13,335 nucleotides of DNA. Source: Phoronis ovalis (taxonomy: Eukaryota; Phoronida; Phoronidae). Positions 1 to 9,739 of the stretch are shown here, piece by piece. The DNA is taken from contig JAOXYB010066500.1 of NCBI GenBank assembly GCA_028565635.1, positions 1-13,335 on the forward strand. The letters are read 5' to 3'. Under the pieces are notes generated by a model that saw only the letters and a list, made by a program, of their open reading frames with translations, was not told where the DNA came from and made no database searches. A program made the position numbers and the translations under genes. Positions within the stretch are counted from its first letter, which is position 1. Each line of letters opens with the position of its first letter.

Positions 1-126
1 TGTATTGTTAAACTCTATTCTTTATATTAATAAACATGTGCCTATGGGCACCTTTAAATTGCATATACGACTTTGTTTTTGTGACATAAATAAATTTTGG
101 AATTTGGTTTGTATCAGTCAGTTTGC

Positions 127-266
127 ATAAAAATGGATTGCTATACTTGAACATTTTAAAATTTAGGATTGCTACCCTTATATTTCACAAAATTTGGATT
201 GCTATCCTAAAATTAAAAAAAATTGGATTGGGTTTGCTACCGTAAGCTAAAATTTTGGATTGGGTT
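127..266. repeat. Five degenerate ~30-bp tandem units (GGATTGCTA motif)
   Basis: GGATTG occurs at 135, 166, 196, 225 and 257, a spacing of 31, 30, 29 and 32 bases. The first three copies read GGATTGCTAT, GGATTGCTAC and GGATTGCTAT. The fourth is GGATTGGGTTTGCTAC and the fifth GGATTGGGTT. Copies two to five are preceded by AAAATTT-like sequence. This is a diverged minisatellite or the internal repeat of a mobile element. On the minus strand one frame stays open from about 325 to 188, covering the last copies, but it has no other sign of coding. Confidence 0.75.
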
Positions 267-320
267 CCGCGACACATCCCTGTAGTCAAGAACGTTGAGT
301 ATCCCCCGGGCTTGTGCACA
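257..320. other. GC-richer tail abutting the 30-bp repeats
   Basis: After the last repeat unit the base composition changes to a GC-rich stretch containing CCGCGACACATCCC near 267-280 and CCCCCGGGC near 303-311, then returns to AT-rich DNA. The abrupt change beside a degenerate repeat suggests this is the rest of one inserted element, with the repeats as part of it. No terminal inverted repeats or target duplications could be recognised. Confidence 0.35.
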
Positions 321-326
321 CAAAAT

Positions 327-2430
327 TATAATAATAGTATGACAGAAATGAACTGCCTATTTAGCCAGTAATTTTTTTAAAATAAGCACTTTTGTATCAA
401 ACTAGTTACAAATATTAAGTTTTTGCTAAAATTTCATTAAGATTTTCCTTCTGGATTTTTACTTCTGATTTTCCCAACTAGGCAGTGATGACGCTATTTG
501 TGTGAAATCGTGAGCATGATTTCCCTTAATGAGCAACATAATCGTGGTATGAGATTGGTTTGTATTATAACTATTTAAAACTTTTACTAAATCTCTAGCC
601 TTAGACACGGTGATACAACTAAAAATAATAATTCTTAAGCCTGTTGTAAAAAACATTTCTTAATCAGTTGGTATAAAATCAGCTTAACTTGTATATTTAT
701 GTAAACATTTAATGAATGAGATAAACAAAATTGAAGAATAATAATCTTTCCTCCATTATTTCTAATTTTAAAATTAAGATCTATTTTTTAGAAATATCAA
801 GTTGCATGAAATAGATAAAAAAATTGCCATCACAAGATCAAGCTTTACAAAGAATATCTAGATAACTGATTCTTATGTATATATTGCATCACAAAATCAT
901 GATGTCCTTTGCATTTTAATATTTACATAAATTCTGTTTCAACATTTGTAATGTTGATCCAATGTTCCAACTCCGGATTTATTTTCTGTAAAGGGCATCT
1001 GGATTCCTGTGGTAATTTGACATTTCCTGACCTGCAAGAGTTTTTCTAAAATTTTAAGAAAAAATATTGAATACATTATTTCATTAGAGTATCATTAACT
1101 GTGCTCAGATTTTAAAAAAAAATTAAATGATTAATTTTCAAAAAAATCGGAACAATGTTTATAATCTGTAAAAGTTGACTTAAAATACTGTTAATCTTCG
1201 TTAAAACCTGGGACCAATATAACAGAACCAATCCTAAAGGAGGAACAGGATGTGAAGTTTAATATGTTGTTATCCAAATTAATGCATGCTGAGTTTTCAA
1301 TCTTTTATGAGAATTATGTGTAGGCCTAAGTCATTCCTGCCATTTATAAGGAAACTATCTTCAGAGTCTGTTACTTTAATCATTCTATCTAAAAGCTATT
1401 GTTTGCATTGTAGCAGATGTTTCCTATTGGTAGCAGGATTAAATCTAATGCTTGAATGCCTAAACCAAAAAGAAATAATTTAAAGGTAAGCAACAATTTC
1501 TTATTAATTTTTTTTAAGTAGCAAGTGCATCTCTACACAGAATCTAAATCTGTAATAAATTATTCACAATCTTTCTAAAGAACAAATTATTCAAATTATA
1601 TTTGTAAACACAGTTTGCTATTTCAGTATTAGCCTGTTTAATATTTGTTATGTACTAATAATGAAAGATTATATTTCTGTTAAGATTTTTGGAAAAGAGA
1701 TAATAATTAACCCTGGTACATCATCTTTTTTAGATTCTTAAATTTTACCTGAATTTGATTTCTACAAACATTATGACGAAGGAAGAACAGTAGTCTTTAA
1801 ATAATTCCATAGTTAACACAACTGTTGATTTGAAATGTAGTTACTGATATTAAAACACCTGTAAGCCATGGAATATTTTATTTTATGCCATCCTTAAAAA
1901 ATTGTTTGTTTGTAGTTGCCGACCTAGAAGGGCGGGTTGGTAGGTAGGAGAATTATTTTTTTAATTGAGAAAAATGGCAAGCATAATACACCAACTAACG
2001 TTCATATTTATTCACATATTATTTATTCCACAGCTTGAACCTAAACTTCTTAGGAGAAAATAAAACACAAGACTTATCATGACAGTACAAATTGTATAAA
2101 CTAACAGATTCTGACTTTTACAACTGTATAATTCTCTGCATGCCTTATCATGTCTAATTTAAGTGTATCTTCTACTTCAGCATATGTTGTTGTTGTCGGC
2201 TACTGTATGATGACAGTATTACTACTTTATAACTTTGCTGTTTCTCTGTACGAACTTTATAGCTTGAAGCAAAACATTATAGTAAATGCAAAAAATATCT
2301 TAGTTTGAATGCTACTTATTTATGGTAAATCTACAATTAATATGCTGAAAGCTGCACTGCTGTCCACAGTTCTGCACATCATATACATGTCATATAGGTA
2401 TGATATAAAGTCTGTTTGAAATAAGAGTTT
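327..2430. other. AT-rich non-coding stretch, no gene seen
   Basis: Open frames here are short and lack coding character. A strong donor-like sequence AAAG|GTAAGC sits at 1482-1491, compatible with the end of an untranslated exon at 1485. A short GC-richer patch with GGGCGGGTTGGTAGGTAGG lies near 1930-1948. Homopolymer A and T runs are frequent, as expected at this composition. Confidence 0.5.
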
Positions 2431-2434
2431 TCTT

Positions 2435-2573
2435 TGCCTAACCATCTTTCAGAAGTGAAGAAGAACACAGCGTTATTTTATACATAAGATGGGTTTTTTT
2501 GGTGACGGGTCTGGACAGGCAGCGTCTGCCATGATGGATCTTTAAATTAAATCTCACAGCTTCTGGTTAGGCA
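2435..2573. repeat. 10-bp inverted repeat enclosing ~120 bp
   Basis: TGCCTAACCA at 2435-2444 is matched by its exact reverse complement TGGTTAGGCA at 2564-2573, and T-rich/A-rich flanks extend the symmetry weakly outward. The enclosed segment is GC-richer than the flanks and contains a small perfect hairpin (GGCAG, loop CGT, CTGCC) near 2519-2531. It could be a decayed short inverted-repeat transposon. No clear target-site duplication was seen. Confidence 0.4.
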
Positions 2574-2580
2574 TAAAAAG

Positions 2581-3253
2581 TTTAAGTCACGATATTTTTT
2601 TTTTTAGATCTTGTCAGGCTAATTTATCAACAAAAATATTTAATGCAATTCAAAATAAAAGAGATTTGAAACTACTCAATAATTCTATGGCATGTGTTCT
2701 GGGATCTGTTTCAAGCACAACGCATGTTGAGTGCTTCGCATGTTTTTGCTGTGGCTAACCCGTGGCCTAGCAAACTTTCGCACTGTGATTGAAGATTTGT
2801 CATAATTTCTATTGAGTGTATGCTAGTTTTGCATGTGTAGAATTAGGGTGGAGGTTGTAACAGCAATTCATGAGAAGACTGTAAATAAATGACAGTGTTT
2901 AAAATGAAGGCAACTCGACATCTTGTTCTTCTTGTTTACTAGCTAACATTTTAATTTTTTTAATTTGTATTTTAGATCACAAGGATAGTATTAATTTCTT
3001 TTTATTATGCAGCAGACTCTATTTCATATTTTAATATCAATCATATATATTTGAACATGTGATTCTGTTGTTTCATTTTTTTTATTGTATTTTTATTTAC
3101 AAAATATAATTTAGATTATGAACTATGTATTTCCTTTACTGCATTGCATCATATGTACTCTGTTTCATGCTTTTTAATCATATTTCATAATCATTCATTC
3201 GTATTTTATATTCATTGTAATATGAATAATTTTTATTACGATTTTCCAATAAA
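2581..3253. other. AT-rich non-coding stretch upstream of the exon
   Basis: About 2690-2870 is less AT-rich than its surroundings and holds short open frames of 23 and about 40 codons in different phases, neither convincing. An AATAAA occurs at 2884-2889, but such hexamers are common at this composition. The rest is T-rich and runs into the polypyrimidine-like tract before the acceptor at 3267. Confidence 0.4.
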
Positions 3254-3303
3254 TTTTATTATTTTCAGAAGTATTCTGAAAATATAGTTGCACCAAATTT
3301 AAT
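3254..3303 (+). other. 3' splice acceptor and end of 5' UTR before the coding exon
   Basis: A T-rich run ending in ATTTTCAG (AG at 3267-3268) fits a 3' splice site. The exon would then begin at 3269 and carry 35 bases of 5' UTR before the ATG. The in-frame TGA at 3277-3279 argues that translation does not enter from an upstream exon. One or more noncoding first exons are therefore expected upstream, outside or inside this window. Confidence 0.55.
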
Positions 3304-3476
3304 ATGGCATCTAACAGCAGCTCACCGAGTAACTCACCTGGTCCAATCAAGAAGCAGGTTACATATCCTATGCGTCGTCGTAGTAAGAGTGGAGATGAGA
3401 AATTATTCACAGGAAGACCGACATTAGCAACACTAGCTGAACAAACACTCTTGGCTGTACCACTGATAGATAGAAG
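3304..3476 (+). CDS. First coding exon, N-terminus of an unrecognised protein (partial)
   Basis: This open segment starts at ATG 3304 and holds 57 complete codons plus two bases (AG) of a split codon before a donor GT at 3477. The start is chosen because it has A at -3 and G at +4, and because an in-frame TGA lies upstream at 3277-3279 inside the same exon. Residues 1-14 are Ser/Asn/Pro-rich (SSSPSNSPGP). Residues 16-17 are KK, and residues 24-29 are RRRSKS, where Ser27 fits the R-R-x-S pattern of basophilic kinases such as PKA. Residues 40-55 are mostly Leu/Ala/Thr, ending near AVPLIDR. No signal peptide, membrane segment or catalytic motif is visible. The exon is clearly richer in G+C than the surrounding DNA and its codon use is varied, as expected of real coding sequence. 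The antisense frame over it is a shadow. I do not recognise the family; the segment looks like a disordered regulatory N-terminus. The following exon was not identified. Confidence 0.72.
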
Positions 3477-3484
3477 GTAAAAAG
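3475..3484 (+). other. 5' splice donor of the coding exon
   Basis: The junction reads AAG|GTAAAAAG with GT at 3477-3478. It matches the donor consensus at -2, -1 and +1 to +4. Reading through instead would end at TAA 3478-3480 after 58 codons. The donor is preferred because the coding character stops exactly here and a 58-residue protein with this composition is unlikely to be complete. The intron is phase 2. Confidence 0.6.
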
Positions 3485-3510
3485 CTATATTGTGATCATA
3501 AGTAAAAAAA

Positions 3511-3900
3511 AACCTCCCACATCAAAAACTAGAGGTTATATAACTTATAATCCTCTAACTAAAGGAGGTTCGGGAATTGGAACCACAGGTGAGTAGGAGC
3601 TATTCTGCAGTCGCTCCATTTCCCAGGTTGAAATTGGCGGGAGTGATTGACATGCCATGAGGCATGGGACAGGATATAAATAAATGTGTGGGACAATGTT
3701 AACGTAGGGTTGTCGCAGTTGTCACGAGGAATTGATTGACATGCCAAATGCCACAGGAGGGAATAAATAAATGTATGCAACATTGCTTAGGAAGCAGGAC
3801 AGGATATAAAATTCGGGAACAATATTTGGGGGAAGGGATGGGCCAAACAATTGCATATACCCACTGATGTTGCATCAAACTGAATCTAACCAGTGATTTA
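3511..3900. repeat. Probable degenerate interspersed repeat (SINE-like parts)
   Basis: This block directly follows the exon and is visibly GC-richer than the intron around it. It opens with nested inverted repeats: AACCTCC (3511-3517) pairs with GGAGGTT (3564-3570), and between them a stem of 11-12 bases (3530-3540 with 3546-3557, one bulged base). A further hairpin GGTTC/GAACC spans 3567-3584. On the minus strand 3584-3574 reads GGTTCCAATTC, close to the Pol III B box GGTTCGANTCC (8 of 10 fixed positions). A hairpin GGAGC/GCTCC lies 5' of it on that strand. Only a poor A-box match is present, so a tRNA-derived SINE head is possible but unproven. Internal duplications follow at 3644-3810. The boundaries are approximate. 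Confidence 0.55.
3644..3810. repeat. Internal imperfect duplication within the repeat block
   Basis: TGATTGACATGCCA occurs at 3644-3657 and 3733-3746 (89 bases apart). ATAAATAAATGT occurs at 3676-3687 and 3763-3774 (87 apart). GGACAGGATATAAA occurs at 3667-3680 and 3797-3810 (130 apart). The shared order of the first two motifs indicates a diverged tandem duplication of about 88 bp. Confidence 0.7.
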
Positions 3901-4403
3901 AATGGATTTTTAGAACATGTTATGTGTAATGTAATGCCCATGTTTGTATTGCAATGTGTGTGTATTATGCGTGTGTGTGGAAATTGATGGGAAATGACAT
4001 GGGTCCCAGGAGAATACAGACTTCTGTCAGTACATATTAACACAGCCACGCTTTGCTCCTGGATTTTACTTTAGATTTTTTATTGACATAGGTTTGTATA
4101 TTGCAACTGTAACTATTACATTTTGTCTGTTTCTTATGCATACACAAGTTGTCTTACACTTTAGCTTTATCTATCACTTACCTATACATTTATAACGCAT
4201 CAAAGATGGGTGTTCTTTCTAGTTTATAGTCATAAAAAGAGACTTTGTTTTGAAGAGGATGAGCCTATAAGCATGAGAATCCAAAATACAGTTAAAGGTT
4301 TTTCCCCTGGGTTGTGAACACAGTGCACAAGCCGACAAGCAGATTTTATAGTTAATTTCTGTATGTCAACAAAATTATTACCCTTGGTTCTCTCATGTAG
4401 CTT
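3901..4403. other. Non-coding stretch with GT-rich patch
   Basis: A GT-rich patch (TGTGTGTGTATT and GCGTGTGTGTGG) lies at about 3953-3980. The longest open frame of the window (116 codons, minus strand, 4049-3699) spans this stretch and the repeat block. It shows no recognisable domain, and because it crosses repeat DNA it is treated as incidental. Confidence 0.4.
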
Positions 4404-4417
4404 CCACTAGATGGCAG
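4404..4417 (+). promoter_or_regulatory. CTCF core motif match
   Basis: CCACTAGATGGCAG fits the CTCF core consensus CCASYAGRKGGCRS at all 14 positions. Such a match is very unlikely by chance in about 13 kb of DNA this AT-rich. CTCF is a zinc-finger insulator and chromatin-loop protein conserved in most bilaterian animals. An octamer ATTTGCAT (POU-type) sits 20 bases downstream at 4438-4445. Occupancy cannot be judged from sequence. Confidence 0.5.
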
Positions 4418-7400
4418 TCTGTCCTCACTTGACTCATATTTGCATACGCTGGCTTTCAAATAAAGGAGAGCATTTGTAACTATCACTTCCTTATGTTGCA
4501 ATATATTACAATATACAAGGACTTAAAAAAACACTAACTGGATACAAATAATATGTCATACCGAACTGTCTATTTTAATTTTTAAAAATAAAAAATTGCA
4601 ATATTTTTAAAGCATATATATATATTGGGAATATCCAAATGTATAATATTGCTGTTTAAACAATATTTTTCACTAAATCTCAAATGCTAAGGGGTAAGGA
4701 ATGATTATGCAATGTTATATTAAGTGTGACATATAAATTATTTGACATACAGAACACACTAACAAGTTAAATTTACTAGCAGGTGAATAATGAAAACTAT
4801 TTCACACACTTAAATCAAACAAATCCTAAATTTAAAATGTATCATAATAATTAAAGGATTTTTCTACTAAAATCCACTTTGGACAGAAATAGCATAAATT
4901 AATATGTAGTGATAGGAAATGTACAATTATTAACATATAAAAATCAGTATTAATGCAACCATTATTAATGTTTAAAAATTGATGTGATCGAGTGAAACAT
5001 ATCAAGTGTATTTTCCGCAGTGAATCAGGTTTTATAAAAATTCAAGTTTATTGATCCCTCTGTAGGTTTTAATGCAATTATAGCCGTTAGCTCAGCTGGA
5101 ACTAACTAAAAGAGATCTCTGGTAAAATGATTAGGATCTAGAAAATAAATTAAATAATGCTACGCTTGGCTGATGCCTGATATTGTATGATGTTGTAAGG
5201 TCATTTACCATGTCATATTAATGAAGTTATCCTAACTAAAGGATACTGTTCGATTATGGACTGCAAAGGAAAGTGATCATAAAAGCAATTAAGGTATCTA
5301 TATACTTTATGCAAATTTCCTGTAGTTGTATGATTATTACAAGCCTACTAATTAATCCACTGAGAGAATTAAACGTTAGGTTTATTTTCAGTTATAAATA
5401 GAGTTAATAATGGAGTGTTAAAGATTTATGTATAGTTGTTATGTTGTATAATATAATAGTATATCCTCCTCCTGTTTTCCATTTTGAATGTTTCTGTGAT
5501 AGATTTAAATTAAGGATTGAAATTTATGGTACTGATATTATATTTGGAGTGGCGTGGCATGTCCAATGCAGTATATTTACTGTAGGACCTGACGTTATAT
5601 ATGCATGCATGGATTAATTGAATGTCCTGTAGATGTGTGATTTAAGAGCCAATAAATTCAGCTTGCTATTGACTGAGGGTGTATATATGTAAAACAGAGG
5701 CGAAATTATGGGTATGAAGTTTAATTATCAAACAAAAATTAATGTACTGTGAGGCACAGATTTGTATTTTTTGCTGACTTTATAGTAGTTTAATAGATAA
5801 TAGATACAGCCTAGAACTCAGTGCAGTTGGTACATGAAAAAGCGATGTCAACAGGATATTAATACAAAAATTTATAACTGCATGCTACAAATTTTCTGCC
5901 ATAACGACAAAGCGCAGTGCCTTACTTTCTGGGCTCCGCAAACATGTTGCATCTTATTATGATTGTAAAATAGGGTAGCAAGTGAAAAGGTATATAAACA
6001 TTAAAAATACATAGGAAACAGTATTTTTAAAATATTTTTTATTATCGGATTACATAGAAAAGTTAAAAATCAAAAAAATATTGTGGACTGCAGTAACCAT
6101 TTCCCATGGTATTATTACCCCTGATTTGTGGAAACTGTGCATCTGCTACACTGTCTTACACCTTCACAGTCAATTTGTACAAGTCTATAGCTTATAACTG
6201 TAATAAAACAGGTCAGATTTTAACTGCTGATAAACAGGTATCATGTCTGGAGGTGAAGGTGTTATTAGCACTTAATTGCAGGTTGTGATAACACTTTAGC
6301 AAACCTATTCCAAAATATGTATTAGGTATATGTATTCAATGTCTAGATGCTTTAATAGCCTACAAGCAAGCCAATATTATATCATACTGCTTTTCAGCAA
6401 TACAATTAAGGTAATAAAAATAGAGCTAATTGAGATCAGTCATAAAGACTATACATCAGATATATTATTAATAAATTAATGGTGTGTTCTTTTTGGGATT
6501 TGCTCATGCAGTGTTTAATCCAACTCATATATTATTATCCATGACATTAAATCATCCCATAAATATTTCCTCATTTCATGAATCACCAGACTGTGAACAC
6601 GCAGGTACCACAATTGTGTCATTAACAAAAGAATTATTACAATAAATCAAGCTGTACCAACATTTGGAATCACATTTCTTGTATTTGCATCTGAATATAG
6701 ATTTGACTGTAAGTGCAACACAATAGTTGGTGAAATAAGGAAACATTTGTCGGACGGACACGTAATATGTTCCCGACAATAAACTAGAAAAGGAATAAAC
6801 AGGTATAAGCTTAATGATATTTTAAAATCAAAGACAATAGTTTTGGACTCCTATGTAATATTGCTTAAGGTATTTTCATGAAAATTTAAGTATTGTTGAC
6901 TCCTGATCCTTATTTAAGAATAATCATTTAGCATACTAGTAAAAACATATTTGAATACGTTTGTAAAAAGAAAAAAATATCTAACAAAATATATTTACAC
7001 TTGTTTTGTGTAGCATCTGCAGTGAATTGTTTGATTTTAAAAGTGTTGTAAATAAAATTGTAATAACTGTCTGCTAGCTGTTACTTCTGTATGAGGCTAC
7101 AAGAAAACTGTGCAGAAACTTCGATCAAGGGTTCATTGGGAGTTCATTCTAATTTATCAATGCAGAATAAATAAAAAATATATTTCTATTGGGCATGCAA
7201 TTATGCCAAGGGCAATATTCATAAGGATATAGTCAATATTATATTAATTTTATATTTAGTCATCAATCATTGTCTGTCCGTAATACCTAATTCACAATTT
7301 TGTTGAAATTAGGAATGAATATAAAGCTAATTCACACTTGCAGCTTAGTAGATTTTTTGTATATATGTATGCATCAGTATCCTGCAGTATACAATATCCA

Positions 7401-7448
7401 CAGCACAATCATAGCTACTGATATTTTTGTATGTGTTGTATAGTACTA
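4418..7448. other. AT-rich intron-like stretch, no gene seen
   Basis: No open frame with coding character was found. Small items are a 12-base AT dinucleotide run at 4614-4625, an isolated A-box-like TAGCTCAGCTGG at 5088-5099 with no tRNA behind it, and a slightly GC-richer patch near 5900-5950. A 7-bp hairpin TTGTCGG/CCGACAA lies at 6747-6779. The open frames at 6106-6288 (+) and 6576-6779 (-) have no supporting splice signals or domains. Confidence 0.5.
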
Positions 7449-7524
7449 TACCAGTTCAGCAAGTTGCCTATAAACCTTAGAACTACCAGTTCAGCAAGTT
7501 GCCTAAACCTTAGTACTACCAGTT
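7449..7524. repeat. Tandem duplication, 35/33-bp unit, ~2.2 copies
   Basis: Unit one (7449-7483) starts TACCAGTTCAGCAAGTTGCC. Unit two (7484-7516) starts with the same 22 bases and differs mainly by loss of two bases (TATAAACC against TAAACC) and one substitution near its end. A third partial copy, TACCAGTT, follows at 7517-7524. The near identity implies a recent origin, so copy number may vary between individuals. Confidence 0.85.
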
Positions 7525-9699
7525 TCCTGAGAAAAACTAGGATTATTTCAGTTTTGGTCTTTATATATATTTTTCAGTTTGTATACAGTATTTTAGATGA
7601 ATTAAAAAAAGTTCAAACAGGAATTTTATAACAAAATAATATTTTCTCTGTCTGCATACACAGATACAGAACAAAGCATCAGATATGTTACTACTGTTTG
7701 CAGCATAATGAGACCCCAAGGTACCCTGGTTCATTGTACTGCACCCCTGACCAAGTATTGTTTATTCATAAAATTAACTATATGTGATGTAAAATCTAGT
7801 TTGCGGCAATTTCGATCTAGGTCCATATTGCTGTTGTGATGTGCAAATTACTTTTACAAGGGTAGAAGGAAGACGATTTCCCATAGATGTATGCAACAGA
7901 GTTGCGTACTCCTAACATAATATGTTGAATGTTCAATGCTGGAGCTGTGTATAAACTTGGATTGAACTAAGTTGCCATGGTTACAGTGACAGCCATAGAG
8001 AAGCTGACTGGTTAGTTATTAAGTTACATTGTAAGATCCAATTTTTCATCTAGCCAAAACATAATTATTTTTTACTTTTGATGCAGCTTGTGAACTTTGA
8101 TTAAAAAATACAAATACTGAAAGAAGATGGATATTTTTTGAAATTATTAAATCACAAGATGTACAATGGTAGATCTGCAAAATAATAATATATTATACAG
8201 ATTTAAGAAATTTTTCCTTAGATTGCTTGCAGTTCAATTTGCACAACAGGTAATGTTTAAGTTTTAACATGGTATCATTATGAGTCATTGTTTTTGTTTA
8301 GCTAATTTAATACATGACTAAGGGTCAAATGCAAATGACCTTTCTAATGTTTTTTAAAAATCTGTAAATGAGAGATTGGGGATAGGTTTACATTATTAAT
8401 CATAATTAATTACAGTATTTCATTAAGTAGATTTAGATTGTAATATCTGGTACAGGATTTAATAAAGCATTTTTCATTAATATTTTAAGTGCGAAGTGAA
8501 TTTCCATAAAACACAATTAAGATAAGTAGAGTAGACTAGAGTATTTTAATTCATGCCATAAATATTCATTTCCACATTTGACAAACTACCATTTTTGGTT
8601 TGGAGTCCGTAGTTAACAGTTACAACTGAGCATCGACTGATTTCAAGCCATATTGCTTCTCGAGACATGAAGGAAATTGTATATTAACTAAACTCTATTG
8701 TGGCCATGCAAGTCTACACCTGTCAAATTGGTAGAATTTTTTATTATGAGATTGGGTATTTTAATGGGCCATTTCTGTTGAAGGTATGCAGTGGTGATAT
8801 TATAAATCTTCAAAAATATAAGAGTCCCAATGTTGATGAGAAACTTGACAACTAAACGCAAGAATTAAGTACAGTTTTTATATATGGATCTAGTATACTT
8901 ACAAACGTGCAGTCAAGTTGTACAAAAATAGGAAACTATATCTTAAGTATTCAAATATGTTTTAAACCAGATGCACAAAATACATAAATTACCTTGTGTT
9001 TGTCTACTTTAAGTTGATATACCAGCATAAATACAAGAAGCAAAGGCCTCCATTAAGGCATATATAATTTCAATTTGAGTAATTTTGCAAGACTATAAAC
9101 TTGATGTTTGTGATTTTTGCCTTGGATGTATATATCGCGACAATATATTATGGATGATATATATATGTGCGGTTTTACACAGAATTAATAGTACGTACCT
9201 ATACAGAGACAATTAAGTCAGACAAGTAAACACCTGTATTGTATGCATTATATTAATGTTGAAAATTTAGCATATGAGAAAGATCCTAAGATGTTGAGTA
9301 CAAATACTGACTTATGTCGTAATGTGTTAATCAGGTGAGTGAAAATAAGTTCATGAAAGAAGTATAATATGCACCATTCTAAAAAGTCTACCTTTTCAAG
9401 TTTATTACGTACACTACAATTTTGAGGAAAGAAATGTAAAATTTATGGGCTCAGCTTAATCTATGCTTCTGTATGTCATACCTGAGACTAATATAACTAA
9501 ACATACCCAGGAGATTTATGTAGTGAAAAATTTAAAATTCTGCAACATTTTTCTCCTTATTCTGCAACGGAAATGACAAATGCTGCAGCAAAAAAAGCAA
9601 ATTCTGTGAAGTTCAGCACAAATAATATAAGTGGTTTTTTGAAATTCAGGACAAAAGATTAAAAAAATTTATCAAGAACATTCATTTAATAGAGGATAT
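7525..9699. other. AT-rich intron-like stretch, no gene seen
   Basis: No convincing exon was found. A near X-box sits at 7971-7984. A plus-strand frame of about 54 codons without good context ends at a TAA near 9660 and includes a Met-Thr-Asn-Ala-Ala-Ala stretch. It has neither a splice donor at its end nor unusual composition, and was not called. Confidence 0.45.
7971..7984 (+). promoter_or_regulatory. Near-match to RFX X-box
   Basis: GTTGCCATGGTTAC matches the RFX-family X-box GTNRCC-(0-3)-RGYAAC at 11 of 12 scored positions, with a two-base AT spacer. RFX factors drive ciliary genes in animals. The position, deep in non-coding DNA, offers no further support. Confidence 0.25.
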
Positions 9700-9739
9700 A
9701 ACTCATTGCAGCACCACAACTATTTGCTGTAGTAACTCC

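Noticed and set aside
939-1091. 50-codon minus-strand open frame with an acceptor-like CTCTTGCAG at its middle
   Set aside because: Short, no downstream donor, no recognisable sequence; similar frames are expected by chance.
2669-2792. Slightly GC-richer patch with a ~40-codon plus-strand open frame
   Set aside because: No splice sites at its edges and a competing frame of similar quality; not callable as an exon.
3195-3410. 71-codon minus-strand ORF
   Set aside because: Shadow of the plus-strand coding exon at 3304-3476.
5088-5099. TAGCTCAGCTGG, an exact Pol III A-box match
   Set aside because: No anticodon arm, T arm or B box follows at tRNA spacing, and the acceptor stem cannot be closed. 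At most a scrap of a tRNA-derived repeat.
6106-6288. 60-codon plus-strand ORF with a good start context
   Set aside because: No splice signals, domain or distinctive composition; AT-rich chance ORF.
6576-6779. 67-codon minus-strand ORF with several Cys residues
   Set aside because: Cysteines do not form a recognisable zinc-binding or secreted-peptide spacing, and there is no signal peptide.
8577-8735. ATTTGAC and CTACCA near 8577-8592 with their complements near 8721-8734
   Set aside because: The complementary words are in the wrong order for a single inverted repeat, so this is taken as coincidence.
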